Assembly (NCBI GenBank): GCA_964394395.1
Contig: CAYMWV010000062.1
Location: 1-17,714, forward strand
DNA: 17,714 bases
Direction of reading: 5' to 3'
Origin: Sediminispirochaeta sp964394395
Lineage (GTDB): Bacteria > Spirochaetota > Spirochaetia > DSM-16054 > Sediminispirochaetaceae
Shown: positions 1-6,918 of the stretch, piece by piece
How the letters are laid out: every line of letters starts with the position of its first letter
Position numbering within the stretch: the stretch's first letter is position 1
Translations under genes and position numbers: made by a program
The notes under the pieces: model-generated
Told to the model about the DNA's origin: nothing
Seen by the model: the letters and a program-made list of their open reading frames with translations, nothing else
The model's database searches: none

Positions 1-48
1 GACGGAAGACGAAGGAAACGGGTCCTTATCAAGATTATCGGAGAGTAG
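1..48 (+). CDS. possible C-terminal tail of an upstream gene
   Basis: Frame 1 is open from the window edge to a TAG at 46-48 and encodes 15 residues ending VLIKIIGE. The stop lies two bases before the ATG of the kinase gene, a spacing typical of an operon. Fifteen codons are too few to identify a family. The frame of the kinase gene is also open to the window edge, so this could be chance. Confidence 0.25.
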   Translation, partial: DGRRRKRVLIKIIGE

Positions 49-50
49 AG

Positions 51-1226
51 ATGGAATCGCTTGGCTATTTCCGCTTTCTCAGGGATATCTATTTTTTTAA
101 GGATCTTGGGGATGATGATATCCGGGATATCATGGGCTACTGCAGGGAAAAGAGCTTCGACACCGGTGAGATCATCTTCTGGGAAAACGATGAGGCTGAC
201 CGCTTCTACATCATTATGAACGGTGAGGTAGAGGTGTGGAAAGAGTATGGAACCGACTATGCGGATATGTTGGCTGTTCATGGTCCCGGTCATCTCTTTG
301 GAGAGATGGCCCTGGTGGATGATCTTCCCAGAAGCGCAACGGTAAAAAGCAGGGGTAAGGCCCGGGTGCTGTATATCGACCGGGAAGAGTTCAGTAGAAT
401 TCTGCAGAAGAAGCCCACAGTCTCCTTTGCCATTGTAAAAAGCCTATCTGCCATGGTGCGAAAAAGTAATGAGACCTTTCTTGAGGATCTGCGGGAGAGA
501 AACAAGAAGCTGGAAGAGAGCAACCGGCAACTTAAAGAGGCCCAGTCAGAGCTGCTGAAAAGCGAACGCCTCTCTACCCTGGGGAAATTTTCATCCATGA
601 TCCTGCATGATATCCGTAACCCCATCTCGGTGGTAAAGGCCTACACTGATCTTCTCTTACTCAGCGGTGAGGTTCCGGAAAAGTTGAAGGAGTACATAAA
701 AAATGTGCGTTTTGAGGCGGAGCGGCTCAATCAGCTGGCAAACGAACTGCTTGACTATTCCCGGGGGGAAATCCGGCTTGACATGAGCTCGGTGGATACC
801 GGGAGTTTTCTGGAAAGGGTGGAAGAGTGGGTAAAGCGCCGTTTTGCATCAAAACGGTATGAGATAGAGCTGAAAAACAGCCACCAGGGGCCAGTCATCT
901 TCGATCAGGAGAGGATGTTCAGGGCTCTGACCAACCTGGCGGATAACGCCAGAAAGGCTATGAGCCCCGGAGGCCGCTTTACCCTATCCATAGAGGATGA
1001 ACCGGGGTGGCTCCTCTTTATGGTAAACGATACCGGAGAGGGAATGAGCCGGGAGGTGCTTGAGAAGGTGTTTGAGCCCTTCTACAGCTCCTCTACCAGG
1101 GGAGGCACCGGTCTGGGAATGGCTATTGTTAAAAGCACGGTGGAAGCCCACGGCGGTTCAATTGATATTGAATCGGCCCCGGGTGAGGGAACCAGAATTC
1201 TCCTGCGGATCCCCCTCCACGGCTGA
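51..1226 (+). CDS. cyclic-nucleotide-binding-domain histidine kinase (soluble)
   Basis: This is a 391-residue cytoplasmic sensor kinase with no membrane segment. Residues about 13-125 form a Crp-type cyclic-nucleotide-binding domain. Its phosphate-binding cassette reads FGEMALVDDLPRSATV at 83-98 and keeps the Glu (E85) and Arg (R94) that contact the cyclic phosphate and ribose in known family members, so real cAMP or cGMP binding is plausible. A charged helix at about 143-175 leads into the HisKA dimerisation helix, where H186 in LHDIRNP is the expected phospho-acceptor. The HATPase domain shows an N box (N295, N299), G1 (DTGEGM, 327-332), an F box (FEPF, 341-344) and G2 (GGTGLG, 351-356). 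All catalytic boxes are present. The start at 51 has a GGAGAG ribosome-binding site about 5 bases upstream, but the frame is open to the window edge. No response regulator is adjacent inside the window, so the partner is unknown. Confidence 0.93.
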   Translation: MESLGYFRFLRDIYFFKDLGDDDIRDIMGYCREKSFDTGEIIFWENDEADRFYIIMNGEVEVWKEYGTDYADMLAVHGPGHLFGEMALVDDLPRSATVKSRGKARVLYIDREEFSRILQKKPTVSFAIVKSLSAMVRKSNETFLEDLRERNKKLEESNRQLKEAQSELLKSERLSTLGKFSSMILHDIRNPISVVKAYTDLLLLSGEVPEKLKEYIKNVRFEAERLNQLANELLDYSRGEIRLDMSSVDTGSFLERVEEWVKRRFASKRYEIELKNSHQGPVIFDQERMFRALTNLADNARKAMSPGGRFTLSIEDEPGWLLFMVNDTGEGMSREVLEKVFEPFYSSSTRGGTGLGMAIVKSTVEAHGGSIDIESAPGEGTRILLRIPLHG

Positions 1227-1269
1227 GAGAAAGCGCACTAATAACGATTGCCAATAGCTGCCAGACTCC

Positions 1270-1485
1270 TTAGCGCAGAAATCCTGTGCCTCTCTGCTTT
1301 ACATGCTTGATAAAGTTCTCAATGGATCGATCGTATCCCGCCTCAACATCATCAGGGAAGTAACAGGCGGGGAGCTGGGCCATCCTTCGATGATAGGCGA
1401 TACATTCGCAACAGATACCCTTTCTTGAACAGGGGTAGCTGCAGTTGCAGGATGTTAGATTTTCATTTTTTACGCATTCAGCCAT
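1270..1485 (-). CDS. small cysteine-rich protein, DUF6485-like
   Basis: This is a 71-residue protein beginning MAECVKNENL. It has eight cysteines at positions 4, 13, 15, 19, 25, 26, 28 and 41, including a CNC pair and the cluster KGICCEC, followed by PACYFP. The pattern matches my memory of the uncharacterised DUF6485 family, which is common in anaerobes. The cysteines suggest a bound metal or Fe-S cluster, which is inference. I chose the start at 1485 over an ATG 14 codons upstream because a strong GAAGGAG ribosome-binding site lies 5 bases before it and the extra residues are not part of the cysteine pattern. It converges with the kinase gene, 43 bases away, and is divergent from the gene at 1557. 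Its function is unknown. Confidence 0.82.
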   Translation of the reverse strand: MAECVKNENLTSCNCSYPCSRKGICCECIAYHRRMAQLPACYFPDDVEAGYDRSIENFIKHVKQRGTGFLR

Positions 1486-1490
1486 AATTT

Positions 1491-1497
1491 CTCCTTC
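1491..1497 (-). promoter_or_regulatory. ribosome-binding site of the DUF6485-like gene
   Basis: On the minus strand this reads GAAGGAG, 5 bases before the ATG at 1485. It sets the start of the cysteine-rich protein inside the longer open frame. Confidence 0.75.
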
Positions 1498-1546
1498 ACA
1501 AAATCTCCATAACAGCGTAAAGTACAATCAAGTAAAAACCAATAGT

Positions 1547-1552
1547 TATAAT
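1547..1552 (+). promoter_or_regulatory. candidate -10 box (TATAAT)
   Basis: A perfect TATAAT lies in the AT-rich 71-base divergent spacer. No good -35 hexamer is visible 16-18 bases upstream (the bases there are about ACAATC). It ends only 4 bases before the ATG at 1557, so a transcript from it would be nearly leaderless or would use a later start codon. Confidence 0.3.
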
Positions 1553-1556
1553 TCTG

Positions 1557-2249
1557 ATGAGTGTATGGAAACAACAAGGTATGAAAAGCGGCTATTTTAA
1601 TGATGGTATGGAAAAAATACGTTACGCCCTGGAACATGGAAAGCGCTTGGAGATTACTTTGCCTGCTTACACCATGGAAGAGCGAAAATATCTTGATTTT
1701 CTTCTTGGCCTCTACCTTGAAGCGTGCGGCCTTTCTGTTTTACATGATCGATTGCTCTACTGTTTGCATGAGATTGGTGGTAACGCCCATAAGGCAAATC
1801 TGAAACGGGTTTTTCTGGAAGAGTACGAGGATATGAGCCTCTTTAAAGATCTTGTTTCGAAGAACTTAGGGCGGTATAATCGACGTTTGGAGCAGCGGGG
1901 TAACTGGATCAGGTTCCGATTCCATCTAAAGGAAGATACTTTTATTCTCCAAGTGATCAATAACGAAGCTCTTCTTCCCGAGGAGGCCGTCCGCATCAGG
2001 GAAAAGCTCGCTATTGCATCCAGATATCAAAGTCTGTCGGATGCCTACCCTGCGGCTGAGGATTTTTCCGAAGGGGCCGGTCTGGGTATTGTGATGATCC
2101 ACGTTATATTGAAAGGGATTGGGTTCAGCGAGTTTTCCTACTCGGTGGAAACGAAAAAAAATAGCACCGTCAGTTCCCTCTCTCTCAATGTTGCCACCTG
2201 TTCTCCCATTTCTCCATCAAATACCTCTTGTGTTGGCGCGGAACATTGA
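1557..2249 (+). CDS. HATPase-fold ATP-binding protein without kinase phospho-acceptor domain
   Basis: This is a 230-residue soluble protein. The central part resembles the ATPase domain of histidine kinases and anti-sigma kinases. An N-box-like segment is HEIGGNAHKANLKR at 71-84 (E72, N76, N81), a G1-like segment sits near INNEALLPEE at 134-143, and a G2 loop is EGAGLGIVMI at 172-181. There is no HisKA helix and no sensor or membrane segment. It may therefore bind ATP and act on a partner protein, or only fold like such a domain. I associate the NAHKANLKR signature with spirochaete proteins, from memory. The last roughly 30 residues are Ser/Thr-rich and look disordered. The start is uncertain: no ribosome-binding site is visible before 1557, and methionines 9 and 18 are alternatives. 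It is probably transcribed from the divergent spacer. Confidence 0.72.
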   Translation: MSVWKQQGMKSGYFNDGMEKIRYALEHGKRLEITLPAYTMEERKYLDFLLGLYLEACGLSVLHDRLLYCLHEIGGNAHKANLKRVFLEEYEDMSLFKDLVSKNLGRYNRRLEQRGNWIRFRFHLKEDTFILQVINNEALLPEEAVRIREKLAIASRYQSLSDAYPAAEDFSEGAGLGIVMIHVILKGIGFSEFSYSVETKKNSTVSSLSLNVATCSPISPSNTSCVGAEH

Positions 2250-2300
2250 GGCCGGCGAATTAACATTGCGGGAGATGCCAAATTGAGGTAGGATTCCTGC

Positions 2301-4619
2301 ATGATCAGAAACAAACCGGAACTCCTTGCCCCTGCGGGGAATCTCTCCTGTGCCATAAGCGCCTATAAAAGCGGGGCCGATGCGGTCTACTGTGGACTCA
2401 GCCGGTTCAATGCCCGGGAAGGGGCGGATAACTTCTCCTTTGACGATCTTTCCCGGCTGGCCGCATATGCGAAAAAGTTCGGTAAAAGATACTATATCAC
2501 CTTAAACACCCTCTTGAAGGAAGATGAGATAGATGAAGCACTGGAGGAGGTGCAGAAGATAGCTCACCTGGAACCGGATGCGATTATTGTTCAAGATTTG
2601 GGACTTGTCGCAGCAATTGGTGAGATCTTTCCCTCTATCTCCCTTCATGCATCGACCCAAATGGGGATTCACAACAGCGCTGGCCTTGCTCTGGCCTCGG
2701 AACTCGGAATCGACAGGGTTATCCTGGAACGGCAAATAGATATTGAGGAGCTGCGCAGAATGGCAGCTTCCTCACCGGTGGAGCTGGAGGTTTTTATTCA
2801 CGGGGCTCTCTGCTGCTCTCTCTCCGGTATGTGTCTCTTCTCTTCCTGGATGGGGGGATGGAGTGGGAACCGGGGTCGATGTAAGCAGCCTTGCCGGCGC
2901 CGTTTTCACTCCACCGGGAAAGAGAAACAGAGTGGCTTCTTCTTTTCAACTCAGGATCTCTATTCGGTAGAGCTGATCCAGGAGTATATCCGCCTGGGTA
3001 TTACCAGCCTTAAAATTGAGGGTCGGCTGAAAAAGGAGGAGTACATTGAACATGTGGTGCGGGCCTACCGGATGATTCTGGACGAGATTGAAATTGACGA
3101 GATGGAAATCGAAACTTCTCCAGAGCTTAAGGGGAGAGCAAAGCAGGAGCTTTCAAAGAGCTATGGGAGGAGGTGGTCCCAGGGATTTGTTACAGCCCGG
3201 GATAGGGCTTCCCTGATCATTCCTTCATCTCCCGGTATCTCCGGCCTTCTGGTGGGGGATGTTCTTTCACTGCAGGGCAGGAAGATCAATGTCCGATTAT
3301 CAAGGCCAATAAAAAAGGGCGATCGCCTCCGTATTCAGGACACTTCCGGTGGAGAAGCTTCCGCTTTCCGGCTTCTCACCATGAAGAAGGGGAACAAGGT
3401 CACCGGTATGGCCTTTCCGGGGGAGCTGGTAACCATTTTTCCGGAGGATCATCTCTCCTTTGCTGCCGATGGCAGGGAGAAGCAACTAAAGCTCTTTAAG
3501 GTAGGAGAATCTTCTAAAACAGCCATCCGGGACAGCTCCAGCTTACCCCTCTTCCAAAGCTCCATGGCGATTGATATCCGGGTAGAGATTGATGAAACGG
3601 GTTTACGGGTTACCTCTCTGGGGCAGAGTTTTGTCTGGCAGCCCCGGATGGAGAAGGCAGAAAAAAGGGTTTTGGATCAGGAAATGGTTGAAGAACTCTT
3701 CTCATCAACCAGAAATTCCCTGTATAAGCTGGGAAGATGTGAAACCTTGATTGATGGAGCCTGGTTTATACCTCCTGGAGAATTGAAGCAGATCAGAAGA
3801 GAGTTCTGGATAAAGATTGAGGAGCTCTTATCTTCTCAGTCCGATGAAGAGGAGAAGAGAGATGAGGCGTTTCCGTCAATCCAGAGCCATTGTGCACCGA
3901 AAAGAGAGAAGAGCGAGAGAGTCATAACAGAGAGGCCCCTTCGCGGGAGTGATCTAAAGCCTTTGGAGGAGGCAGAGAAGGGAGAGGAGGCGCTTCTTCC
4001 CATCTTTGTCCCTGAAACAGGCCTTGAAGCGTTTCAGTTAGAACTGCAAAGGGCGATTACAAGGGGAGTGCACAGGTTCAGAATCACCTCCCTCTTTCAG
4101 TTTCCCCTTCTTCGTCCTCATCTCCAGGCACTGCAGGGGACCGAAGAAGAGGACGAGGAGGATGAGCCTTTTGAACTTACCTGTTCCTGGCCCCTGCCGG
4201 TTAGCAACTCCTGTACGGTCCAGCTGCTGGAAGAATTGGGAGCTCAAATCGTTCAGGGATGGATAGAGCTGGATCGTTCGGCACTGGACGAGCTGATTAA
4301 GGCATCAAGCCTTCCTGTGGAACGCTTTATTCGGGGAAGAGTCCCTCTCCTGGTGAGCCGGGCTACTATTGCTGCTTCAGGGGTGATAGTTGACGGAAGA
4401 GGAAGAAGGTTTACCCTTACCTCTCCTGTGAAGAAACCCTACCACCCCGAGGGAATCACCATCCTCTGGAGTGATGGTGAGTTCATCGATCCCGAGTACA
4501 ACAGTTCGGATACGAGAAGTTATTATTTTGCGGGTAAGCTCCTTCCGGGCTATGACTATCCGAAAGATAAGCCAGGAGAAGATGAAAACCAATTCAATCT
4601 TGATAGGGAATGGAAATAG
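2301..4619 (+). CDS. U32 family protein (RlhA/YdcP-like, long form)
   Basis: This is a 772-residue protein with a U32 'collagenase-like peptidase' domain at about 5-280. It has LLAPAGN at 8-14, GADAVYCGL at 25-33, HASTQ at 116-120, and the family signature HGALCCSLSGMC at 168-178 followed by SGNRGRCKQPCR at 188-199. Cysteines 171, 178, 194 and 198 fall where U32 relatives place Fe-S ligands. Residues about 290-400 and beyond resemble the DUF3656-type C-terminal region of E. coli RlhA. RlhA and its tRNA counterpart TrhP hydroxylate a cytidine in 23S rRNA and a uridine in tRNA, so an RNA-modifying role is more likely than proteolysis. This is inference from the family. The protein is about 100 residues longer than RlhA and has an acidic stretch (EEEDEEDE) near 615-622. 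The start has GAGG and AGGA 7-12 bases upstream. It is the first gene of a probable five-gene unit. Confidence 0.88.
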   Translation: MIRNKPELLAPAGNLSCAISAYKSGADAVYCGLSRFNAREGADNFSFDDLSRLAAYAKKFGKRYYITLNTLLKEDEIDEALEEVQKIAHLEPDAIIVQDLGLVAAIGEIFPSISLHASTQMGIHNSAGLALASELGIDRVILERQIDIEELRRMAASSPVELEVFIHGALCCSLSGMCLFSSWMGGWSGNRGRCKQPCRRRFHSTGKEKQSGFFFSTQDLYSVELIQEYIRLGITSLKIEGRLKKEEYIEHVVRAYRMILDEIEIDEMEIETSPELKGRAKQELSKSYGRRWSQGFVTARDRASLIIPSSPGISGLLVGDVLSLQGRKINVRLSRPIKKGDRLRIQDTSGGEASAFRLLTMKKGNKVTGMAFPGELVTIFPEDHLSFAADGREKQLKLFKVGESSKTAIRDSSSLPLFQSSMAIDIRVEIDETGLRVTSLGQSFVWQPRMEKAEKRVLDQEMVEELFSSTRNSLYKLGRCETLIDGAWFIPPGELKQIRREFWIKIEELLSSQSDEEEKRDEAFPSIQSHCAPKREKSERVITERPLRGSDLKPLEEAEKGEEALLPIFVPETGLEAFQLELQRAITRGVHRFRITSLFQFPLLRPHLQALQGTEEEDEEDEPFELTCSWPLPVSNSCTVQLLEELGAQIVQGWIELDRSALDELIKASSLPVERFIRGRVPLLVSRATIAASGVIVDGRGRRFTLTSPVKKPYHPEGITILWSDGEFIDPEYNSSDTRSYYFAGKLLPGYDYPKDKPGEDENQFNLDREWK

Positions 4620-4648
4620 TAGTATCTTGAACCAAGGAGCAGACCGGT

Positions 4649-5017
4649 ATGTTTTTCTTCTTTGGTCCCTTTGAATTCCTTCTCCCCTTTCTCATCATCT
4701 ACTTCATTATCCGTACTGTGAGCCGGGGACCCCGGGATCGGTTTGGTCCGAGCAATCCGGACCGCTATTTGCATCAGGAGAGGCAAGGGAATGGTATAAA
4801 CCGGCAACTTCGAGCCTCCATTTATCGACTCGCCGATCGGCAAAAGGGTAAGTTGACCGTTTCCGATGTGGTTATTGAGACCGGTATGGATGTGGAAGAG
4901 GTAGAGAATATTCTCCAGTCCATGGTAGACAACCAGCATGTGCGGATGGAGGTCTACGATGATGGGGTTGTTTATTATGAATTCCCCGAGATCATGGACA
5001 AGTATCGTAATTTCTGA
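4649..5017 (+). CDS. membrane-anchored small protein with winged-helix-like domain
   Basis: This is a 122-residue protein I do not recognise as a named family. Residues about 2-24 are a hydrophobic membrane segment rich in Phe, Leu and Ile, followed by a basic, polar linker (about 25-50). Residues about 51-115 look like a winged helix: helices around INRQLRASIYRLADRQ, then LTVSDVVIETGMDVEEVENI, and a terminal hairpin VYDDGVVYYEFPE. This resembles the 'evaluate, then read' HTH modules attached to some membrane proteins, but DNA binding is not shown. An AAGGAGC ribosome-binding site lies 8 bases before the ATG. It sits 29 bases after the U32 gene and 12 bases before rph, in the same reading frame as rph, so it is very likely co-transcribed with both. 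Confidence 0.75.
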   Translation: MFFFFGPFEFLLPFLIIYFIIRTVSRGPRDRFGPSNPDRYLHQERQGNGINRQLRASIYRLADRQKGKLTVSDVVIETGMDVEEVENILQSMVDNQHVRMEVYDDGVVYYEFPEIMDKYRNF

Positions 5018-5029
5018 CATCCTCTTAGC

Positions 5030-5740
5030 ATGAGAGATATAGCTTTTGAAATCAATTATCTGAAAAACCCCCACGGTTCTTGTCTCGCTATCTATGGAGA
5101 GACGAAGGTGATTTGCACCGCTACGATAGAAGATCGGGTTCCCTCATTTCTGGAGGGAAAGGGAAGTGGCTGGCTCAGTGCTGAGTATGGAATGCTCCCG
5201 GGCAGTACCGGGGGAGGACGTAAACGTCGGGAAATTGGAAAACGGGATGGCCGCAGCACGGAGATCCAGAGGCTCATCGGCCGAACGCTTCGCTCCGGGA
5301 TCGATCTTTCTGCTCTTGGAGAGCGGTCAATAACGATTGATTGCGATGTTATTCAGGCAGATGGCGGTACCAGAACCGCCTCTATCTCCGGTGCTTGGCT
5401 TGCCATGGTTCTGGCTCTGAAAAATTGCGCTCCTTCTTTAGAAATAGATGATCCTTTTAGCCTGATTACCGGACAGGTTGGCGCAATAAGTGTAGGGATT
5501 GTGGATGGTGAGGTGATTTGCGATTTAGACTATTACCATGACAGCCGGGCAGAGGTTGATATGAATGTGGTCAAGTTAGACTCCTCCTATGTAGAGATTC
5601 AGGGAACCGGTGAAAAGGGGACTTTTGACTCCCAGCAGCTTTCTCTCCTTTTACAATCCGCAGATGAGGGAATAAGCGTTGTTTTCTCCCGACAGCTTGA
5701 AAGCATCGGTTTGCCCCTGGACTTTACTTTTAGGGGATAA
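5030..5740 (+). CDS. rph: ribonuclease PH, N-terminally short
   Basis: RNase PH removes nucleotides from tRNA 3' ends with phosphate in the cytoplasm. The 236-residue protein has the family hallmarks: GWLSAEYGMLPGST at 47-60, GRSTEIQRLIGR at 74-85, DCDVIQADGGTRTAS at 104-118 with T114 and R115 at the phosphate site, and acidic metal-site candidates D165, D171 and D177 in DLDYYHDSRAEVDMNV. Compared with E. coli or B. subtilis RNase PH it begins about 10 residues late and lacks the leading R-x-D/x-GR segment. An in-frame TGA (5015-5017, the stop of the previous gene) rules out an upstream start in this frame. The other two frames there do not encode the missing segment. No Shine-Dalgarno sequence is visible, so translation is probably coupled to the preceding gene. 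The usual downstream partner rdgB is absent. Confidence 0.93.
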   Translation: MRDIAFEINYLKNPHGSCLAIYGETKVICTATIEDRVPSFLEGKGSGWLSAEYGMLPGSTGGGRKRREIGKRDGRSTEIQRLIGRTLRSGIDLSALGERSITIDCDVIQADGGTRTASISGAWLAMVLALKNCAPSLEIDDPFSLITGQVGAISVGIVDGEVICDLDYYHDSRAEVDMNVVKLDSSYVEIQGTGEKGTFDSQQLSLLLQSADEGISVVFSRQLESIGLPLDFTFRG

Positions 5741-5754
5741 AAGGATACCCTCTG

Positions 5755-6918
5755 GTGATGGATCTTGGACAGCTGCTTGATGAAATGGATTTTGAGGATA
5801 TCAGACCCTATGATGATCATGAGGTGCGAGAGGTCCTCAGTCGCCTGGGCAAGAGTAAATGGCTTGTTTCCGGTATCAGGACAGCCTTTGCTCCCCACTT
5901 GCCCAAGTGGTCACACCGCTTTGTCGATTTCGGACTCTCCCGGTACATGAAACGGAAGTTCCGGAAAACCCTCACCGTTCATGACTTTCAACACAAGGTG
6001 ATGGTAGAGACCTTCCTGATGTTTCTGATTCGGAAAACCGTAAGCGGCATCACCTATTCCGGTACAGAACATATAAAAAAGGGCACTCCCTACCTCTACA
6101 TGTCAAACCATCGGGATATTGTTTTGGATCCGGCACTTTTAAACTACGTCCTGAAACAGTCCGGAATGCCCTTGACCCAGATAGCTTTCGGGGACAACCT
6201 GATGATCAACCAGGTGGTTTCGGATATTATTCGCCTGAATCGATCGTTCATTGTTAAACGTAACCTTCCTTTGCGGGAGCAGCTGAAGGCTAGCCTGCAA
6301 CTTTCTGCTTATATACGACATGTACTCAATGAGAATCATGAGTCGCTTTGGCTTGCCCAGAGTCCCGGAAGGTCGAAGGATGGAATTGATCTGACCAATC
6401 CTGCGGTCTTGAAGATGCTCCATCTGGCTGACCGGGCAAGAAAGATCCCCTTTTCCGAACTTACTGGGCATGTACAGATTGTCCCCGTATCCATCAGTTA
6501 TGAATATGATCCCTGTGATCGGATGAAGGCGTGGGAAGTGTACCACAAAAAGGTTCGGGGGGAGCATAAAAAGGGGAAGTATGAGGACCTGCTTTCCATG
6601 ATCGCCGGTATGAAGGGATTCAAGGGGCGGGTACATTACGCTTTCTCAAAGCCTGTTGAGGGGCACTTTGGAAATGAGAACGATCTTGCTCTTCAGGTAG
6701 ATCGGCAAATCCAGTCTTCCTATCAACTCTGGGGCACCAACTATCTGGCCTATGACATGATAAAAGGGAGCAGCATGTTCAGCGACCGTTACAATCAAAC
6801 GGATCGGGAAGCATTGATGAAGCGCTTCAGAAATCTTCCCGAGGGGGTCAGGGATATCCTGCTAAACACCTATGCCAATCCGGTTATTACAAAGATGTCC
6901 TATGTGGAGAAATTGTAG
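5755..6918 (+). CDS. glycerol-3-phosphate / 1-acyl-glycerol-3-phosphate acyltransferase-like protein
   Basis: This is a 387-residue PlsB/PlsC-superfamily protein, expected to transfer acyl chains to glycerol phosphate or lysophosphatidate at the inner membrane. Motif I is SNHRDIVLDP at 117-126. Motif III-like WLAQSPGRSKDG is at 199-210 and a motif IV-like VPVSISYE is at 243-250. Motif I has five residues between His119 and Asp125, whereas the textbook form is H-X4-D. I recall similar NHRDIVLD sequences in a Bacteroidetes-type subfamily, so this is probably a subfamily trait rather than decay. There are no strong membrane helices. Two starts are possible: GTG at 5755 (9 bases after AAAAGGA) and ATG at 5758 (12 bases after). 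The numbering above uses GTG. It follows rph by 14 bases and overlaps the next gene by 17, which suggests translational coupling. Confidence 0.8.
   Translation: MMDLGQLLDEMDFEDIRPYDDHEVREVLSRLGKSKWLVSGIRTAFAPHLPKWSHRFVDFGLSRYMKRKFRKTLTVHDFQHKVMVETFLMFLIRKTVSGITYSGTEHIKKGTPYLYMSNHRDIVLDPALLNYVLKQSGMPLTQIAFGDNLMINQVVSDIIRLNRSFIVKRNLPLREQLKASLQLSAYIRHVLNENHESLWLAQSPGRSKDGIDLTNPAVLKMLHLADRARKIPFSELTGHVQIVPVSISYEYDPCDRMKAWEVYHKKVRGEHKKGKYEDLLSMIAGMKGFKGRVHYAFSKPVEGHFGNENDLALQVDRQIQSSYQLWGTNYLAYDMIKGSSMFSDRYNQTDREALMKRFRNLPEGVRDILLNTYANPVITKMSYVEKL

Noticed and set aside
4556..5074. 172-residue minus-strand open frame
   Set aside because: It is antisense to the membrane winged-helix-like gene and to the ends of the U32 and rph genes, which have good starts and spacing. 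No family signal.
6139..6636. 165-residue minus-strand open frame
   Set aside because: It is antisense to the acyltransferase motifs and has no recognisable domain.
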